From assembly GCA_907165065.1 (NCBI GenBank), contig OU015544.1, forward strand, positions 1,364,001 through 1,428,000: DNA of 64,000 nt, read 5' to 3'. The notes under the pieces are model-generated. The model ran no database searches. It was not told the origin of the DNA and saw nothing but the letters and a program-made list of their open reading frames with translations. A program made the position numbers and the translations under genes. This DNA is from Caprimulgus europaeus. Lineage: Eukaryota; Chordata; Aves; Caprimulgiformes; Caprimulgidae. Below, piece by piece: positions 11,541 through 24,680 of this stretch. The stretch's first letter is position 1, and each line of letters begins with the position of its first letter.

Positions 11541-14040
11541 TCGAGGGGAACCCTCTGCAGCAGGGAGCAGCTGGGCTCTGCCTGCCGGGGGCGGGCTGGC
11601 CAGGGCACTTAGAACACAGTGTTAAGGCACCCAGTGATGACAGAACCATGGTTATTGGAGGTCTGATGGGCAGCAAAGTACCTTCTTCTGCCTCATCTGT
11701 CTGTGCATGGTCTCGAAAGCAGCTGCAGGGGAAGTAAAGCATGTGCCGTATCTGAGGAGCGTTAGATCCTGAAATTAGAGCCGTGATTAGCCAAGGGGTC
11801 TGGATTTTGTGCCTGCACTGTGCCTGCCTGAGTCTTGTTTTCCTTTTCCATTACCAGCAGATCCATTTTATAGAGCTGTTTGGCTCTGTGTGGTCCCTAT
11901 TAAAAGTTTTCTTTCCCAGGGTGATTCTGCTCCTTTGTTGCATCTGGTTCTTGAACACTTTATACTATCAAACAGCAAAACTGCTTTTATTGATGTGGCA
12001 AAGAACAATGGGATCTTCCCAGCAGCGCTCCCAAAATAGGCTCTTGGCTTTTTTTTATGCCTGACTTCCAGCAGTGGAAAAAATGATTAAGATATGTTAG
12101 GTTTACTGTGGTCACTTCAACGGGAGATGGGTAATACCAACAAGCGACGCCGGTAAATGGATGAACTCCTCCAGCAAGGCGGAGGTGATGCGTACTTGCC
12201 CTGTCCCTGCTCTTTCTGCGAGACAGACAGCTGAAAAAGCAGAAAGCATCCAGAATTTAATAGAGCACAGATCGGGTGAGGCAAAGATGATGGCACTGGG
12301 CTTGTGTCTGGTCACTGGAGGGTGGCTGCGGGCTGGGTGGACGTGCCTGGTCGCTGCTCACACAGTGACTGCACCCGCCGTGGCCCCTCTGAGGTGCCAT
12401 TTCCTGGGAGGAGAGGGGGAGCAGAGCCATAAAGCCAGTCCTGCTCTCTGTGTGTCAGCTGAGCTTTCCTTAGCCTCTTGGTGTCAGCTTTGGGTTTGCC
12501 ATGTGGACAAATGTTGGGGTAAGTGTAAGTCTGCCATATAAAATCTATATATGCCATATAAAAAATTCCCTGTGTGTAATTTTAATGGCCACTGTCAGCT
12601 TTTGCCCCCCGGACACACGCAAAATCTGCCACCTCCTGGCTCTCAGAACCACGACTGGAAAACCAAAGCTGTGTCCCCTGTTTCAGAAGAGCCATGTGGA
12701 GCTTTGGGGGGGGCAGTGGGGCTGGGAGCATCTCTGGTGGTGATGAGGAGACGCTGCGCCGGCCGCTGGCACGACATGCCTGGATCCTGTTCTGCGTGAG
12801 ACAGCGCTAATTACAGATAACGCTGATTACGGGAACCTCCCTGCAAGACATGATCCAGCCTCCTCCTGCTGCAGGAAGGGCTGGGAGGAGGGTCCGGTGC
12901 GCAGGGAGCTTGCAGAAGGGAGCGTACAGGGGTTTAATTCTGGGAGTGCACGTGCACAGGTGATATTTGTATTTATTTGTCTGTTCTCTTGGAAACCCTT
13001 CTCATGTGGCCTTTGTTCTCCTTCAGATGTCAGGTGTCTGTTACAGCCCTGTCCTTGCCGCCTTCCACTTCTAAGCTGTGCATTTCCACAGCGGGTTGCA
13101 TCTGGCTTACCGGGAAAGAAAAGAGTCTGTAAGCAGCGATTGAAGAGTTTTCCTTTCTATAGTGCCTTTAAAAAAACAAGTGTAGTGCCACTGAAATCAG
13201 AGCCCGGCTCTCTGCGATAAAGGGCCCTGCAAACTGACTGCAGGGCCTTTCAGAGACGTCTGTCTCCTTCTGATACAGCCATTGCTGGGGGAAAAACAAA
13301 AGGCAAAAATGAGCTGCGGGTGCTCGGGGGAGTAAACAGGTGAGTGGTGTTGGTGTGAGTCCTGAGGAGCAGCTCTGATTCCATCGTATTGACCCTCCTC
13401 TCGGCTCTCGACAGATTGTCACCCCACAGAGGAGTGAAACGTCACTGGGCACCTGCTGGCAGCCAGGGAGGAACGTCACCCTCTGTCCAGCACTGCTGGC
13501 CACGGTCGCTGTGCCTTGGGGACAAGTCCCCATTGGAGGAATCCACAGGTGATTCTCAAGGCAGCAAGTAAAAACTGCCATGAATTTCTAAATGGCATTA
13601 ATGTCATTGCTGAGGGCTCCCCCACCCCGTACCAACTCTAAATATATATGTAAGAAATTGGGGAGTTTTTGCAGGGATGGTCCCTCCGTGGAGGTGCAGC
13701 CCGTAGGAACGTGCCCTCGCGTGCTCCTTCACCTGAGCTCGCTGGGAGGACTTTGTGACCTCGCTGGAAATGGGGACTAGCTGGTGAGCCCAGGAGGGCA
13801 TGTGGGGTGACGGTGTTTTGGGTGGGACACACCCCACAGCACAGTGGGTCTGTCCCCCCAGCCCCGGGCTGTCACGCCACTGCTGCAGTCCCAGGTGGGC
13901 AGGAGTCACCTTGAGCGCAGCCTCTCAGCCGCTTGGAAAGCCCGTTCTGTAGACACGTCCTTTCTCTCGGGGCGCCTCTGGCAGCCGCTGCACCCCTGAG
14001 CTCTCCAGTGCTGGGAATTAAATTCCAGAGGCAGGAACGA

Positions 14041-14107
14041 GGAGAGGTCTCTGGGCCTGGCGGGTGTGTTGGAGAGGTCTCTGGGCCTGGCGGGTGTGTT
14101 GGAGAGG
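14041..14107 (+). repeat. 30-bp tandem duplication
   Basis: A 30-base unit starting GGAGAGGTCTCTGGGCCTGG is present twice without mismatch, followed by the first seven bases of a third copy. Confidence 0.95.
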
Positions 14108-14439
14108 AGCGGTGTCAGTGGCAGGTTTTGGCTGCGTTCCCTCAGCGCGGCGCTGCCCTGCGCTCCTCTGCTCGCTGCAATCCAGCACAAATCCCTGTCT
14201 TTGCCTGGAGGGCCGGGTTGGCTCTGAGGCCGGCGGAGCTGCCAGCAATGGATTTGCTAACTGCATCCTCAGAACTCAAAGGCACTTCCCAGTGTTGTGC
14301 TCTGCTGTGGCAAAGTTGATAAATACTGCAAACTTGTGCAGCCTGGGTCAGTCAGAGACTGTCTGGGAGGGAGCGCGGCTCCTCTGGGCTCTGTCTCATG
14401 TGAAGCAGCTCTGGGGTGTATCTCCACTCCTTCAATGAT

Positions 14440-14700
14440 CTATTTCTCTAATTGAAGGATTTCAGATTTCTTTTGTAGGAGCAAGTGCCTGCTTAAACAT
14501 GGAGACAAATACAACCAATAATATGTACTTGAAATTTAATGCAAGCTAATTCATTTTGGCACCGTCCCAGCTATGCTGATTAAATGGCCTGTGAAGTGCT
14601 GCGATATCTTGATAATGTACATTCTACATTTGATTATATAATCAATTACGGTGCACCTAATAAAATGTGAAATTAGTGAGAAGGCGCCGGCAGATTGTGT
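14440..14700. other. AT-rich repeat-free block
   Basis: A short island of unique AT-rich sequence between GC-rich flanks, with GATTAAATGG and TAATGTACATTC motifs. It is a candidate enhancer-like element by contrast alone. Confidence 0.3.
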
Positions 14701-15659
14701 GGGTGCAGAGTGGCTCTCGGGCAGCTCCAGAGAAACTTTTGCAAGCGCACCCTGGGAAGGGGCTGCGTGTGCGTCCGTGTGTCCTCAAAACACCCGTCCT
14801 TAGGAAACCAGCGGCTCAGTCAGATGTTTCTGTTTAATTGAGTGACTTGATTTGAAATAAAATAACATGCCTGACGCCGCTGCTGTCCTTGCTGAGCCTC
14901 GGGGTGTGGGGCTGTGCTGAAGGGGTGACGGTGAAGGTGATGTACAGAGCAGTTCCTGCACGAGTCTGTCAGCCCCCACCTCTCCCCAGCTCCCTTTGCT
15001 GGAGCTGGTTTCTCCCAGCTTCTGGAGGCAGCAGAAGCAGCCCGTGGTGCCTCCAGGCTGGGCTGGGTGCTGGTGGCATGGTTGTGGGGTGAGGAAGTAG
15101 GGTGCAAAAGCAATCTTGGTGCACAGCTTCCCCCATCGCGCCCCTGGTTTGCTGCCAGCAAATTTCCTGATGTTTTCTCTCAAGAGGTGACCTTGCAGTG
15201 CATTTTTCAAACAGCTTAGATGATCTTGGCGGTTATTCTGTGGTGGGTTTAGGAGGAATGTTCTTCCCCTTGGGCAGACCCAGGGTTCAGCTCTGCATGT
15301 CAGGCTTTTCCTGCACCCAGGAAAAGTTCCTGAGCTCTTCCCTGCCTGGGGAACCCACGTGGGCGTCCCTGGGGAGGACAGCGCGTCCCCACCAGCTTCT
15401 TCACCATCTATGACATCTTCTTTGCCTCTGATTCCAGCTGTGAGCGCTCTCTGCTCGCTTGGTCGGCCCTGGGACGTTGGCTCAGCGTGGTGGGGAGCCA
15501 CGGGCTGTCACCCCCAGCTTGGCTGCGCGCCGGGGAGCACCCGCCCTCGCTTGGCAAACGTTCCTCATTCCTTCCGGGCAAGTTAGCGGTGTCTGGGTGA
15601 GGAGCTACAGCAGGTTGGGGGAATTTGGCCTGGGTTTTATGGCCCTCTGGTAAGAGAAG

Positions 15660-16010
15660 TTGATGGGAAACAAATGTGTTATGGCCCCAGACAAGCTGTT
15701 GCCACATTTTTTGTTTCATTTTAAGGCAGCACTATCCACCAGTTGGAATATAGGCCTGGAGTATCGCGGGGAGTAATCTAATTAGTATGAAGTCAATTCA
15801 CTAGTTCCTTTTGTATCTCGTGATTAAATAAGTGGGAAAATGGCTTGAAAATTAGGTGCTAGAACGACCCAATTACATTTCTGTAGCTTTTTGTATTCAA
15901 TTTCATAAACAATTTTGCTCTTCGCTGGTTAATCAGTGAATGCCTTTTTCCAGTTTGAAAAGCACTTTTGAAATTATAATGCAATTAAATTGTGTGTGGA
16001 TGTTCTGGCA
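15660..16010. other. AT-rich repeat-free block
   Basis: Unique AT-rich sequence with several ATTA/TAAT cores between GC-rich flanks. Candidate conserved noncoding element by composition. Confidence 0.3.
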
Positions 16011-18514
16011 TAGCGAGTGTGAAAGCTGGGGGCCTGGCAGCCAGCCCTGTTGTACCTTGACAGTAATGAGTTCCTGAGCTGGCAGCTTGCTGGTGTCATT
16101 CATAATATTGTCCACGCTGGGTGACTGTCACACGCAGCCGCCTCAGCTCCTTTCCAGCCAGGGTCACCAGGATGCGGGTGCCAGATCCTCTCCCTCTCTC
16201 TGCAGAGAGAGCAGCGCTGGGGACGGCTCCTGGGGCAGATCCACCAGGTCCGCGGGCGGCAGGGACCAGCCTGTGGGACCCTGCTTTGTCCTTGGCCAGC
16301 AGGTCGAGATGTGGGCAAGTGCACGGTGGAGTTTTTGTGCAGTCGTAGAGCAGCTGTGTGCTTGCTTTGGGCTTTGTCTTTTTTGTTTGTTTATTTTCCT
16401 TATGTGAGCTCTGTAGCCCTGAAGATGGACGAGGGGGACAGAAGGGACTGAGTATTATTTTCCTTGGAGGGTGTAACTGGGGCGAGTAGGGAAGCACCTC
16501 AACATCTTGTCCTTCTCAAAGTCAACGGTAGAGCTGCCCTTGGCCTCGCTGCAGCCTTGCTACCCAGTCACTCATGGCCTGGGGAAGCAGTAGGTACGAG
16601 CAGTGTCCTCTCACCAGGCAGATTGTCCCCAGATGAGCTCACCCCTCTGAAGCTGCTGTTTTTCTCACCAGCCCCAGAATCCATAAGGGGTGGGGTGTTG
16701 CCTAAGCTCCTCTCTTCACAGCCAAAATCACGGTGGTCCTTGCAGCGTGTGAATCGTGTGGCAGCAAGTAGCATCTCATCCGATGCCCGCTGCAAAGGAC
16801 TTCCAAAGGCCCACCAACTCTTTGAGGCCACCAGGCTGTGGAGACCATGACCTGCTATGTGCTTCTGCTGTACCGTGGCCTGTCTCTGTGGGCCTTTTAA
16901 GGTCAGAGTTTTTCAATGCTTGCTTTTTATTTTTGTAGGGTATTTGTCTTGTATTCAGCCCGCTCTGGGTGAGCGGGAGCTAAATTCAGCCTCCTGGGGA
17001 AGGGCAACCCAGTGTGCGTGATCGCCACCTCCCCTGATTTACGGCCAAGCACCACAAGGGGAAAGGCAGAAACCTCTGTTAAGAGCAAAAGAAATAATGT
17101 GAGAAATAATGACTGGCTTGGCAGGTTTTAACAAGTTCAGTAATGGTATTAGGTGCCCTTGGCTCAAGATAGTAACTTCCTCTTAAATGATCATTACCTG
17201 GCTAATAAAGACCTCGGAGCAGGTCATTACAGCTTAATTTAGACATAGCGTCCTGTTTGGTTTGCGCGGCGTTGCCATCTTTCAAGCTGTTGAATCCATT
17301 GCCTGAGCACCGCGGTTGGGAGTTGGCGTTTCCTTGGGTTTTCCTCTCCCGGCAGCTTAACGAGGAACCGAGCGTTTGCTGGTCTTGGTGGCCCTTCAGC
17401 TTGGCTGCTCCCGGGGGTGGGGATGTGCATGGGCAGGGGAGAGGGCCAGGGGCTTCTCCAGCTCCTCGCTTCAGCTCTGCTCACAGCTTGTGGGTTTCAC
17501 GAGCATCAGTTGGAGGAAGGGCAGGAAGACGCGATGGGAACGGAGGAGCCCCTTTGGGAAAGCTCTTAAGCACTTGTTTAATTTCTCATCTTGTTCAAAT
17601 CAGTGGGGTTTAAACTATGGCTGTAGGGTTCTGGTTCAGACAACCTCTGGCTTTCAAAGTCTTTCAGGTAGCACTTGCCCAGACATCCCCCTCATGTGGG
17701 GACCCTCCCCTGGCCCTGCCACGCTGGCAGCTCCTGCGGACTGAGCTCCCAGGCGTTTCTCCTCCCATTGTCTCCTTTGGGAACAGGAGCTGGTTTGAGA
17801 GATGAGTGACCACAGCCAGGTAGGAAGATGAGTGAGGGTCCAGCCTCGTGCCCACCGTGCCGCCCCAGCCTCTGCTCCCTTGCAGATGAGCCATCCTGCT
17901 TCCCTAACCCCATTAGCAGCAAGTTTCAAATGCAAGTAATTACAATAACCAACCCCCACCCGTTATTAATATTTGGAAGACATCTCTTTGATAAGCCCAT
18001 CTTTGCAGCCAATTTCCTATTTCTACTGAAAGCAAAGCATCTTCCCTCCCACTATTGTAAATCTGTTGTTAAAATGAAGAAAAAGAAATGGAAAAAAGGA
18101 TCCCCCAAACCACAAAACTGTAGCACCAGGCTCGGTGCTGCGCCGCCTTTGTCAGCCCCAGATAGAATTATGCATCATGAATAAAAACTGCTGTCAACAT
18201 GCATTGGTTTCAAAACATTAGAACATATGGTATGTGATTATCTGTATTGTCAAATGCAATAAAGTGAATTTGAATATAATAAAAAATGTAATATTTTAGA
18301 AATTTGGTAATAAACTGTGGGAGAATTGACAGGCAGGGAGGATTTGACGCCTGTAGGCAAACAGATAAAGATGGCAGGACGTTGTGCTCGGCGGCTGCTG
18401 CAGTCGCGTTGGGAGCAGATTTCCTTGCTGACGGGGGAGCCCACCCGGGTGAGCTGGCACCCAGGGAGCAGTGGCCCTTCCTCACTGCCTGTGCTGCTGT
18501 GACCTGCCTTTACA

Positions 18515-18942
18515 GGTGACCGAGGGCTGGAGCACCTCTCTCTTGAAGAAAGGTTGAGGGAGTTGGGCTTGTTTAGCTTGGAGAAGAGAAGGCTCCAGGG
18601 AGAACTCATTGTGTCCTTCCAGTACCTGAAGGGAACTTAGAAACAGGAGGGAGAGCGACTTTTCCCATGGGCAGAGTGACAGGACAAGGGGAAATGGTGT
18701 TAAACTGAGAGAGGGGAGATTTAGGCTGGATATTAGGGGGAAATTTTTCACATAGAGGGTGGTGAGACCCTGGCCTAGGTTGCCCAGAGAAGCTGTGGCT
18801 GTTCCTCCCTGGAATGGTTCAAGGCCAGGCTGGATGAGGCTTTGAGCAACCTGGTCTAGTGGTTGGCAACCCTGTCCACAGCAGGGGAGTTGGAACTGGG
18901 TGATCTTTGAGGTCCTCTCCAACCCAAACTAGTCTGTGATTC
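18515..18942 (+). mobile_element. CR1 LINE fragment, sense
   Basis: One of the longer copies, about 430 bases, starting near GACCGAGGGCTGGAGCACC. It includes CTTGGAGAAGAGAAGGCTCC, CCAGTACCTGAAGGGA, GGTTGCCCAGAGAAGCTGTG, and ends TCCAACCCAAACTAGTCTGT before GATTCTT. This is a different subfamily from the 6718 copy. Confidence 0.92.
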
Positions 18943-20731
18943 TTGTGGCCACTCATGGCCACTTCACTTGTCCTTGTGCTCTGCCACGCAGGGCTGGCAG
19001 GGGACAGGGTCTGGGGTCCACCGCTGGCTCCCCGCGGGCAGGTCTGCAGCCTTGGGCTGGAGGAGAGGTGGCGAGCAGGGTCCAAGGGGTGATGGAGCCC
19101 TTGACCTGCTCCAGGGCACAGTGAGGGGCTGCAGGGTGCTCGCTTGGGGCTGGAAATCGGCGTTTGGATTTGTCAGGAGCTCTGTGTGGTGCCAGTCTTG
19201 CTGATGAACAGACAGAGTATTTGCTTGACATGCGAGGTTCCCGTTCTGGTTGTAGACAGATTGATTGGATTTTACAAGCATTTGGGGTTTTCTTCTTTGA
19301 CAGCAAAAAGAAATCTGTTAGTTTACACCGCGCGTCCCCCACCCAGCTGCACTCCCGTCGTCTTTGTGCCACCGACTCGTTAGAGAGCTGGGAAATCCGT
19401 CCCTGAACCGAGGGAGCAGTGGAAAGCTGGGAGGAGCAAAGGTGGGTCCGTTCCAGGAGCTGAAGTTGCACACTGCTGAAAAAGCACGAGGTCACTTTGC
19501 CCTTGAGCACCTCCTGTTTCAGCCCTGTGCGTTAATTCTCGAGGCGCTGACAAAACCGCGCCCGTTGGGACCTGGTGTCTGTGGCGGGGAGAGGCTGAGT
19601 CGGGAACAAACTTTGGGGCCTCCTGTGCAGAAAGTTCAGATGCAGAAGTGCAGCCGTAAGTGTATCGCACGTAGGTGCAATTTTTCTTAGGTCACTGCTA
19701 ATGCATCTAAATGATCTGTGAATGCATTAATGGTTTCTGTTAATTAACAATATGATAAAACTGGCATTTAGTAAGTTGCTGTGTAGTGTGCGTCTCAGTC
19801 ATTATGTACTCAGCGCTTTGGTTTGATTTCAGAATGTTAATAGAATAAAATTTTAATGAAGATTGGTTGTTATGAAAGATTTATTACGAGAAGTTCAGGT
19901 GGTGCTCGCATTCGCGTGGTCCGTGCCACGCGCTGGGCTTGGGCTTCCCCTTCCGCAGCTAGGGCTTCGGGCAGAGCCAACGTCCTGGCTCCGGCCGGGA
20001 GCCCGTGTGCCCCCCAGCCTGGAAACCTTTGCTTAAAGTGGGTCGTTTTAACCTGTATCCTTCATCCTTTGGGGAGAACCATTCCCCAAAGCCAGTCTGG
20101 GTGGATTTTCACCTCTCTGCAGGGGCAGGCTGCTCATCAGAGACTGCTCATCCTTTTTTTTTCCCATTTGAGCGATGCTCCCTTTGCAAATGCCACGCAG
20201 CCATGGGAGGACGGAGCGAGGAGCCTGAGGTTTGCAGCTTTCCAGAACAAAAGCAAAGGAGTATCTTGCTGGTGCCCTTTATCCAGCTGCGTGGCTGACC
20301 TCAGCTCTTTGCTCTCCTGCCGCGCTGGTATTGAAACGCTAGCACCTTGGATGGAGGTTTTGATCTAAGGCAGTTGGCTGCTGATTTAATTTTGAGAATT
20401 TACTCTCATGTCATGGAGGATATATTGACACTTTAAAGAGCAGTCATACCTGCCTGTGCCTGCCAGGAGAACCTGGCTATTGTCCGTACCCAAGCCAAGG
20501 GGCACGTAAACACCAACTGGATGTGCAGGCTGGCGGTCGGTCGCGATGAGCGTCATTCACAGGAGCGCTGCTGGAGAGCACACTTTGCAGCTAACAAGGG
20601 TGATATTTTCTAGCCTAGACCGCAGCTGTTAACCTTCTCTTTCCCCCCTCCTCCATCTCCTGGTGCTTCCCTCTCCCACTCTGGTTATTGTGAGAGTGGG
20701 GTGAGATTTGTTCTCCATGGAGCAGGAGGTG

Positions 20732-20765
20732 CCTTCAGGTGGTACCTTCAGGTGGTACCTTCAGG
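20732..20765 (+). repeat. 13-bp tandem repeat, 2.6 copies
   Basis: The unit CCTTCAGGTGGTA occurs twice exactly and then as CCTTCAGG. Confidence 0.92.
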
Positions 20766-21266
20766 AGCGACCATTGCTCTTGAGGTAAGGAGGTAAAATC
20801 TGAGAAGTTTGTGTCTCATGCTCAGCTGTATTCTGTGAATCTGGAGAGAGTTACTTCTTCAAAAACCGAAACCTCTCCCTCCGTGGGTTTGTGGCACAGG
20901 GAATCGGACTAACAGGAAATAACGAGTTAGAGTTGACAGCTTTTACCCTGGACAGTTTGGAGCTTTAATAAGCTGAGTGGCAGTATGTCAGATGAAAACT
21001 TTGTGGAAGGGACTAGAAAGTTGGGGGGAAGAAACGTGGGACCTGGACCACAAGGGAGGTTTAAGCAACTTGTCCAAAGACACAAGGTGAGAAGGTGGCA
21101 GAGTCGGGGCTGTTTCCCAGTCCTGGCTGTTGGGTTCTGATGCTGACAAACAAATGGCTTTTCCCAGAAGCAGGATTAAACCTGCAGGTCCCTTTCCCAG
21201 ACTCTCAGGGTAATGACTTGAATTACCTTCACAGACAGCACAAAGTTAGAGACATCCATGGTTCAC

Positions 21267-21303
21267 TGTCTGGGCAATTAAAATGTCTGGGCAATTAAAA
21301 TGT
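21267..21303 (+). repeat. 17-bp tandem duplication
   Basis: The unit TGTCTGGGCAATTAAAA occurs twice exactly, followed by TGTC. Confidence 0.92.
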
Positions 21304-21414
21304 CCTGGCCCCTCCACTCCGTTCATTCTGTGTGTCTATAAAGTCAAGACCTGGTGACAATGATTACAGGACTTGGGTTCAGGTCCCCCTGTCCACCCCT
21401 CCCTTGCAGGTTGT

Positions 21415-21465
21415 AGTATTATTATTATCATCATCATTATTATTAATAATGATAATAATAATGTT
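21415..21465 (+). repeat. ATT/ATC trinucleotide repeat with inverted halves
   Basis: A run of ATT and ATC triplets is followed by AAT and GAT triplets, so the two halves are nearly complementary and could fold into an AT-rich hairpin. Confidence 0.75.
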
Positions 21466-21539
21466 CATAAGCTGGCGTGGCAGTCTGGGCCGCGCGGGCG
21501 CTTTCAAAGTCACTTTTCCCCTCTGATTCCGAGGGATGT

Positions 21540-22000
21540 GTGAATAAAGCAGAACGCTATTGATTCACACCAATCTCTGCATCGACTGGGTGGGAGCCAC
21601 TTGCAATTCCCAGCAGCACCAGAGAGCTTTGCAACAGGGAGAAATATGACCAGGCAAGTTGAGAAAATAAATTAAACTAGTGTCAACTTTTCTTGTTTCT
21701 TCTCTCATTATTAATGGATGGAATGGGGCTCGTTTATCAAGAAGAGGAAAAATTAATTGACACGGGCTTTAATGTTATTATGCCTGGCTTGTCTGGTCAC
21801 ATTTCTTCATTTTTAATTTTTTGTATTTTTTGAAAGGCATTTTATTACAGTTTACAGGACCAGCTGCCAAAACTATTGGTATAAACAGAAAGCAGGTGCA
21901 TAAATAATGGCCCAGCAGGGCTGGACCTTTCTGTGTTTCAAAGCTTAAGGAACTTAAATACAAGAGAAGAGGCCTGAAACAAGCACAAGTGAGCAGGTCA
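21540..22000. other. AT-rich repeat-free block
   Basis: Unique AT-rich intron following the trinucleotide repeat. Contains TTATTAATGG and AATTAATTGACA. Nothing further seen. Confidence 0.25.
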
Positions 22001-22357
22001 GGTACTGAGAGCTGACGCAAAAGGGGACGCAGCCTGAGCTCTGACCATGCTGTGTGCTGCAGTGGGTGTCAGGCTGGGACACCCCCAGGGACCCCGGGTC
22101 ACACTCTGCTCTCACACCATGCCGGCTGGGGTGGGCGCTGGAGCAGGACGGTGCCATGGGAACAGGTTCTGTGTGTGAGGGGGACTGACCCTGCGTTAAC
22201 CACAGCACCAGCCCGGGAGTGACGGGTTGTTCTTGCTGAGCGAGATTTAAGCAGAGCCTGCATCATTTATTGGTGTGGTGTGGACCATGTACGTCTCTTC
22301 CCTTCTCCTCCCCATGCTCTTCTCTCCTGCCCTGCTCTTCAGGATTACTGAGCAGGC

Positions 22358-22722
22358 ACAGAATCCCAGAATGGCCTGGACTGGAAAAGCCCTTTAAGGT
22401 CATCGAGTCCAACCATGAACCCAACACTGACCAGTCCCCACTGACCCCTGTCCCTCAGCACTGTGTCTACACGACTCTTCAATCCCTCCAGGGATGGGGA
22501 CTCTACCACTGCCCTGGGCAACCCCTTCCAATGCCTCGGAACCCTTTCAGCAAAGAAATTCTTCCTCACATCCCATCTCAACTGCCCTGGGCACAACTGG
22601 AGCCCATTTCCTCTTGTCCCTGTTCCTCTGCCCCTTGATTGAACAGACCCATCCCCACCTCTCTCCACCCTCCTTTCAGGGACTTGGACAGAGCCAGAAG
22701 GTCTCCTTGGTGTTCCCTGATG
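22358..22722 (-). mobile_element. CR1 LINE fragment, antisense
   Basis: Begins with the reverse-complemented tail CACAGAATCCCAGAATGGCC and reads back through CATCGAGTCCAACCATG and TCCAGGGATGGGGACTC to the start near 22720. It is the inverted partner of the copy at 6718. Confidence 0.9.
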
Positions 22723-23577
22723 ATTTCCTCCCCACTCCCCGCTGCGGCAGAGTCCTGGTTTGCCCATCAGAGCCTTTCCAGGACTACCCCCAGCATTAGC
22801 CTAGGTTTAACCTTTTTGGTACAGGATGCAATCACCTCATTTTCATTGTTTTGACACGTGCAGAGGCTTGAAAGAGCGAGACCTTTAACCCGGTGAGCTG
22901 CTTTCCTGTGATTCCACCGATGAGCGACGTCCTCTGTGCGTGCAGACGCTGCTGCAGCAGTTCCTGCTGTACACAGATAAAACCTGGGCTATGGGGAAGT
23001 TGCTGCCAACTAGCAAGAAAAAGTAGATATATTTCATAGCAATGGTGTCGTCATCTCAGCTGTATTTTACTGAGCTGACATCAAACCTCTCAGGTGATGA
23101 CAAAGGTGTGAAATATCGTTGATTTGAGTGTGAGAAAAACAAAATGCGGAACACGGGAGCACTGACATTTGGTATCTTCACTGTGGCTTCTTAATATTAT
23201 TTATGGCTTCTACTGATTTTTTAAAAATTCTTTTAATCTTTTTATGGTTTCTGTCACTTTCTCTTATTTCTGGAAACATGTGGCAGAAAGTGCTGCAGCT
23301 GAGCTCTGTTTTGCTTCACGGAGCCGTCCACCCGCGGGCTTGGGCAGCTCTGAGCTGAACAAGGCTCTGGGCCAAGGGAGGCTTTTTGGTGTAATGAAGG
23401 TGTGTTGGAGGATGCATCCTCTGCTGATGGACATCAGGCATCTGGGTGGGCATCTGCAGGCACATTGGAAATGTTTCCAGGGTTATTTGGTACTTGAGAC
23501 TGTCTTGCCTTGCATTGTAATAGGAGTGTATTTTGCCAGATTTTCCCTCTCTTATGAATGATGCACTTGTGTTGGTT

Positions 23578-23624
23578 TCACAGAGTGGTGGGGGTTAGAA
23601 GGGACCTCTGGAGATCACCTAGCC
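23578..23624 (-). mobile_element. CR1 LINE 3' tail, antisense
   Basis: TTCACAGAGTGGTGGGGGTT followed by AGAAGGGACCTCTGGAGATC is the reverse-complemented end of a CR1 element. It directly abuts a second, oppositely oriented tail. Confidence 0.75.
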
Positions 23625-23627
23625 TTG

Positions 23628-23718
23628 GGATTGTCCTGTGTGGGGTCAGGAGTTGGACTCAATGATCCCTGTGAGTCCCTTCCAACTCACAACATTCCAT
23701 GACACTGTGATCTTCCTT
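23628..23718 (+). mobile_element. CR1 LINE 3' tail, sense
   Basis: GGATTGTCCTGTGTGGGG, GGAGTTGGACTCAATGATCC and CCCTTCCAACTCACAACATT are the end of a CR1 copy of the same type as 1256-1618. With the preceding antisense tail it makes a 5'-to-5' nested junction. Confidence 0.82.
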
Positions 23719-24179
23719 GAGACCCTTCCCCAGCCTTCATCCTCGTCCCTCTGCAGTGGAGCTTTGGCATCTCCACCTCCTCATGGACAGGATGACTGGG
23801 TGCTGCAGATCAGCTCTGAGAGCAGTGGTAGGGAGGAGAAGATAAAGCAGGGGGGTTTGCTCCATGTCCTGAGTGGCTCCATGTTGACGTGCACAGGGGC
23901 ACAGGGTCCCCTCTCCCCAAAGCCGCCGGCACAGCGGCCGCTGCCGGGCTCCAGCAGATCCCCGCGTGTCCTTTCGGAGCTGTCAGTGCCCGGGAGCCAG
24001 CAGCTGAGTAGAGTGAAGTGACTCCTTCTCCTGAGCAGATGCTGAAGGAGGGTGTTTCACCTGAAGGTCACAGATACGAGTCTCATCTTCCTTTAGTGAT
24101 CACACTTGGCTCAGAGCCTCTCATTTGGGGGCATCTGTTTGCCTCTTATTTTATTTTTTTCCCCTCTTCTTTGTCTTTC

Positions 24180-24680
24180 CTTTTACAGAGAAGATTATTC
24201 AAATGAATATTCAGTTTTATTCATTTGAATAAAAAACCCAACCGTTTGACTCTGTTAAATGCTTATCTCTTAAATAGAGCTTGTTAGCTTCCAATAATAG
24301 CTTCATTCAGAAGGATGCCGTATAATTTCATTTTAAAATGTGTGCTCCTTGACAACCGGAATCCTATTTATGTCACCATTTTAAGCAGCCGCCTTTGTTT
24401 TGTGTTAATCTTTTTCATACACTTCCCGAGAACCATTTTTTTTGTTGACTCTTAGCACCTCTCAGAAGAAATAATTGTCTGTTTAGTCCAGGAAGGTTTC
24501 TAAGAGTTTTGGTAATTTAAAAATGAGCACGTAGTCATTATGTGAACTAATAGGGCATGCGTGCAGTAAGGGTTTATTTTGTATGTACAATTATTAAAAG
24601 CTGGAATCTGATATTCAAAAAGTGAAACAAGAAAAGGACTCGTTCCTGATCGCTTTTATGGAGTTTTTCATTCTGGGGCA
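24180..24680. other. AT-rich block containing the 15-bp inverted repeat
   Basis: Unique low-GC sequence without transposon traces. The inverted repeat at 24195-24232 is its most distinctive element. Confidence 0.3.
24195..24232 (+). repeat. Perfect 15-bp inverted repeat with 8-base loop
   Basis: TTATTCAAATGAATA at 24195-24209 is the exact reverse complement of 24218-24232. The inner TGAATATTCA is itself palindromic. It sits at the edge of an AT-rich, repeat-free block. Confidence 0.9.

Noticed and set aside
14800..15501. Minus-strand open frame of 233 codons
   Set aside because: Low-complexity Pro/Ser/Gly-rich translation, no recognisable motif, GC-rich intron. Best explained as a chance frame.
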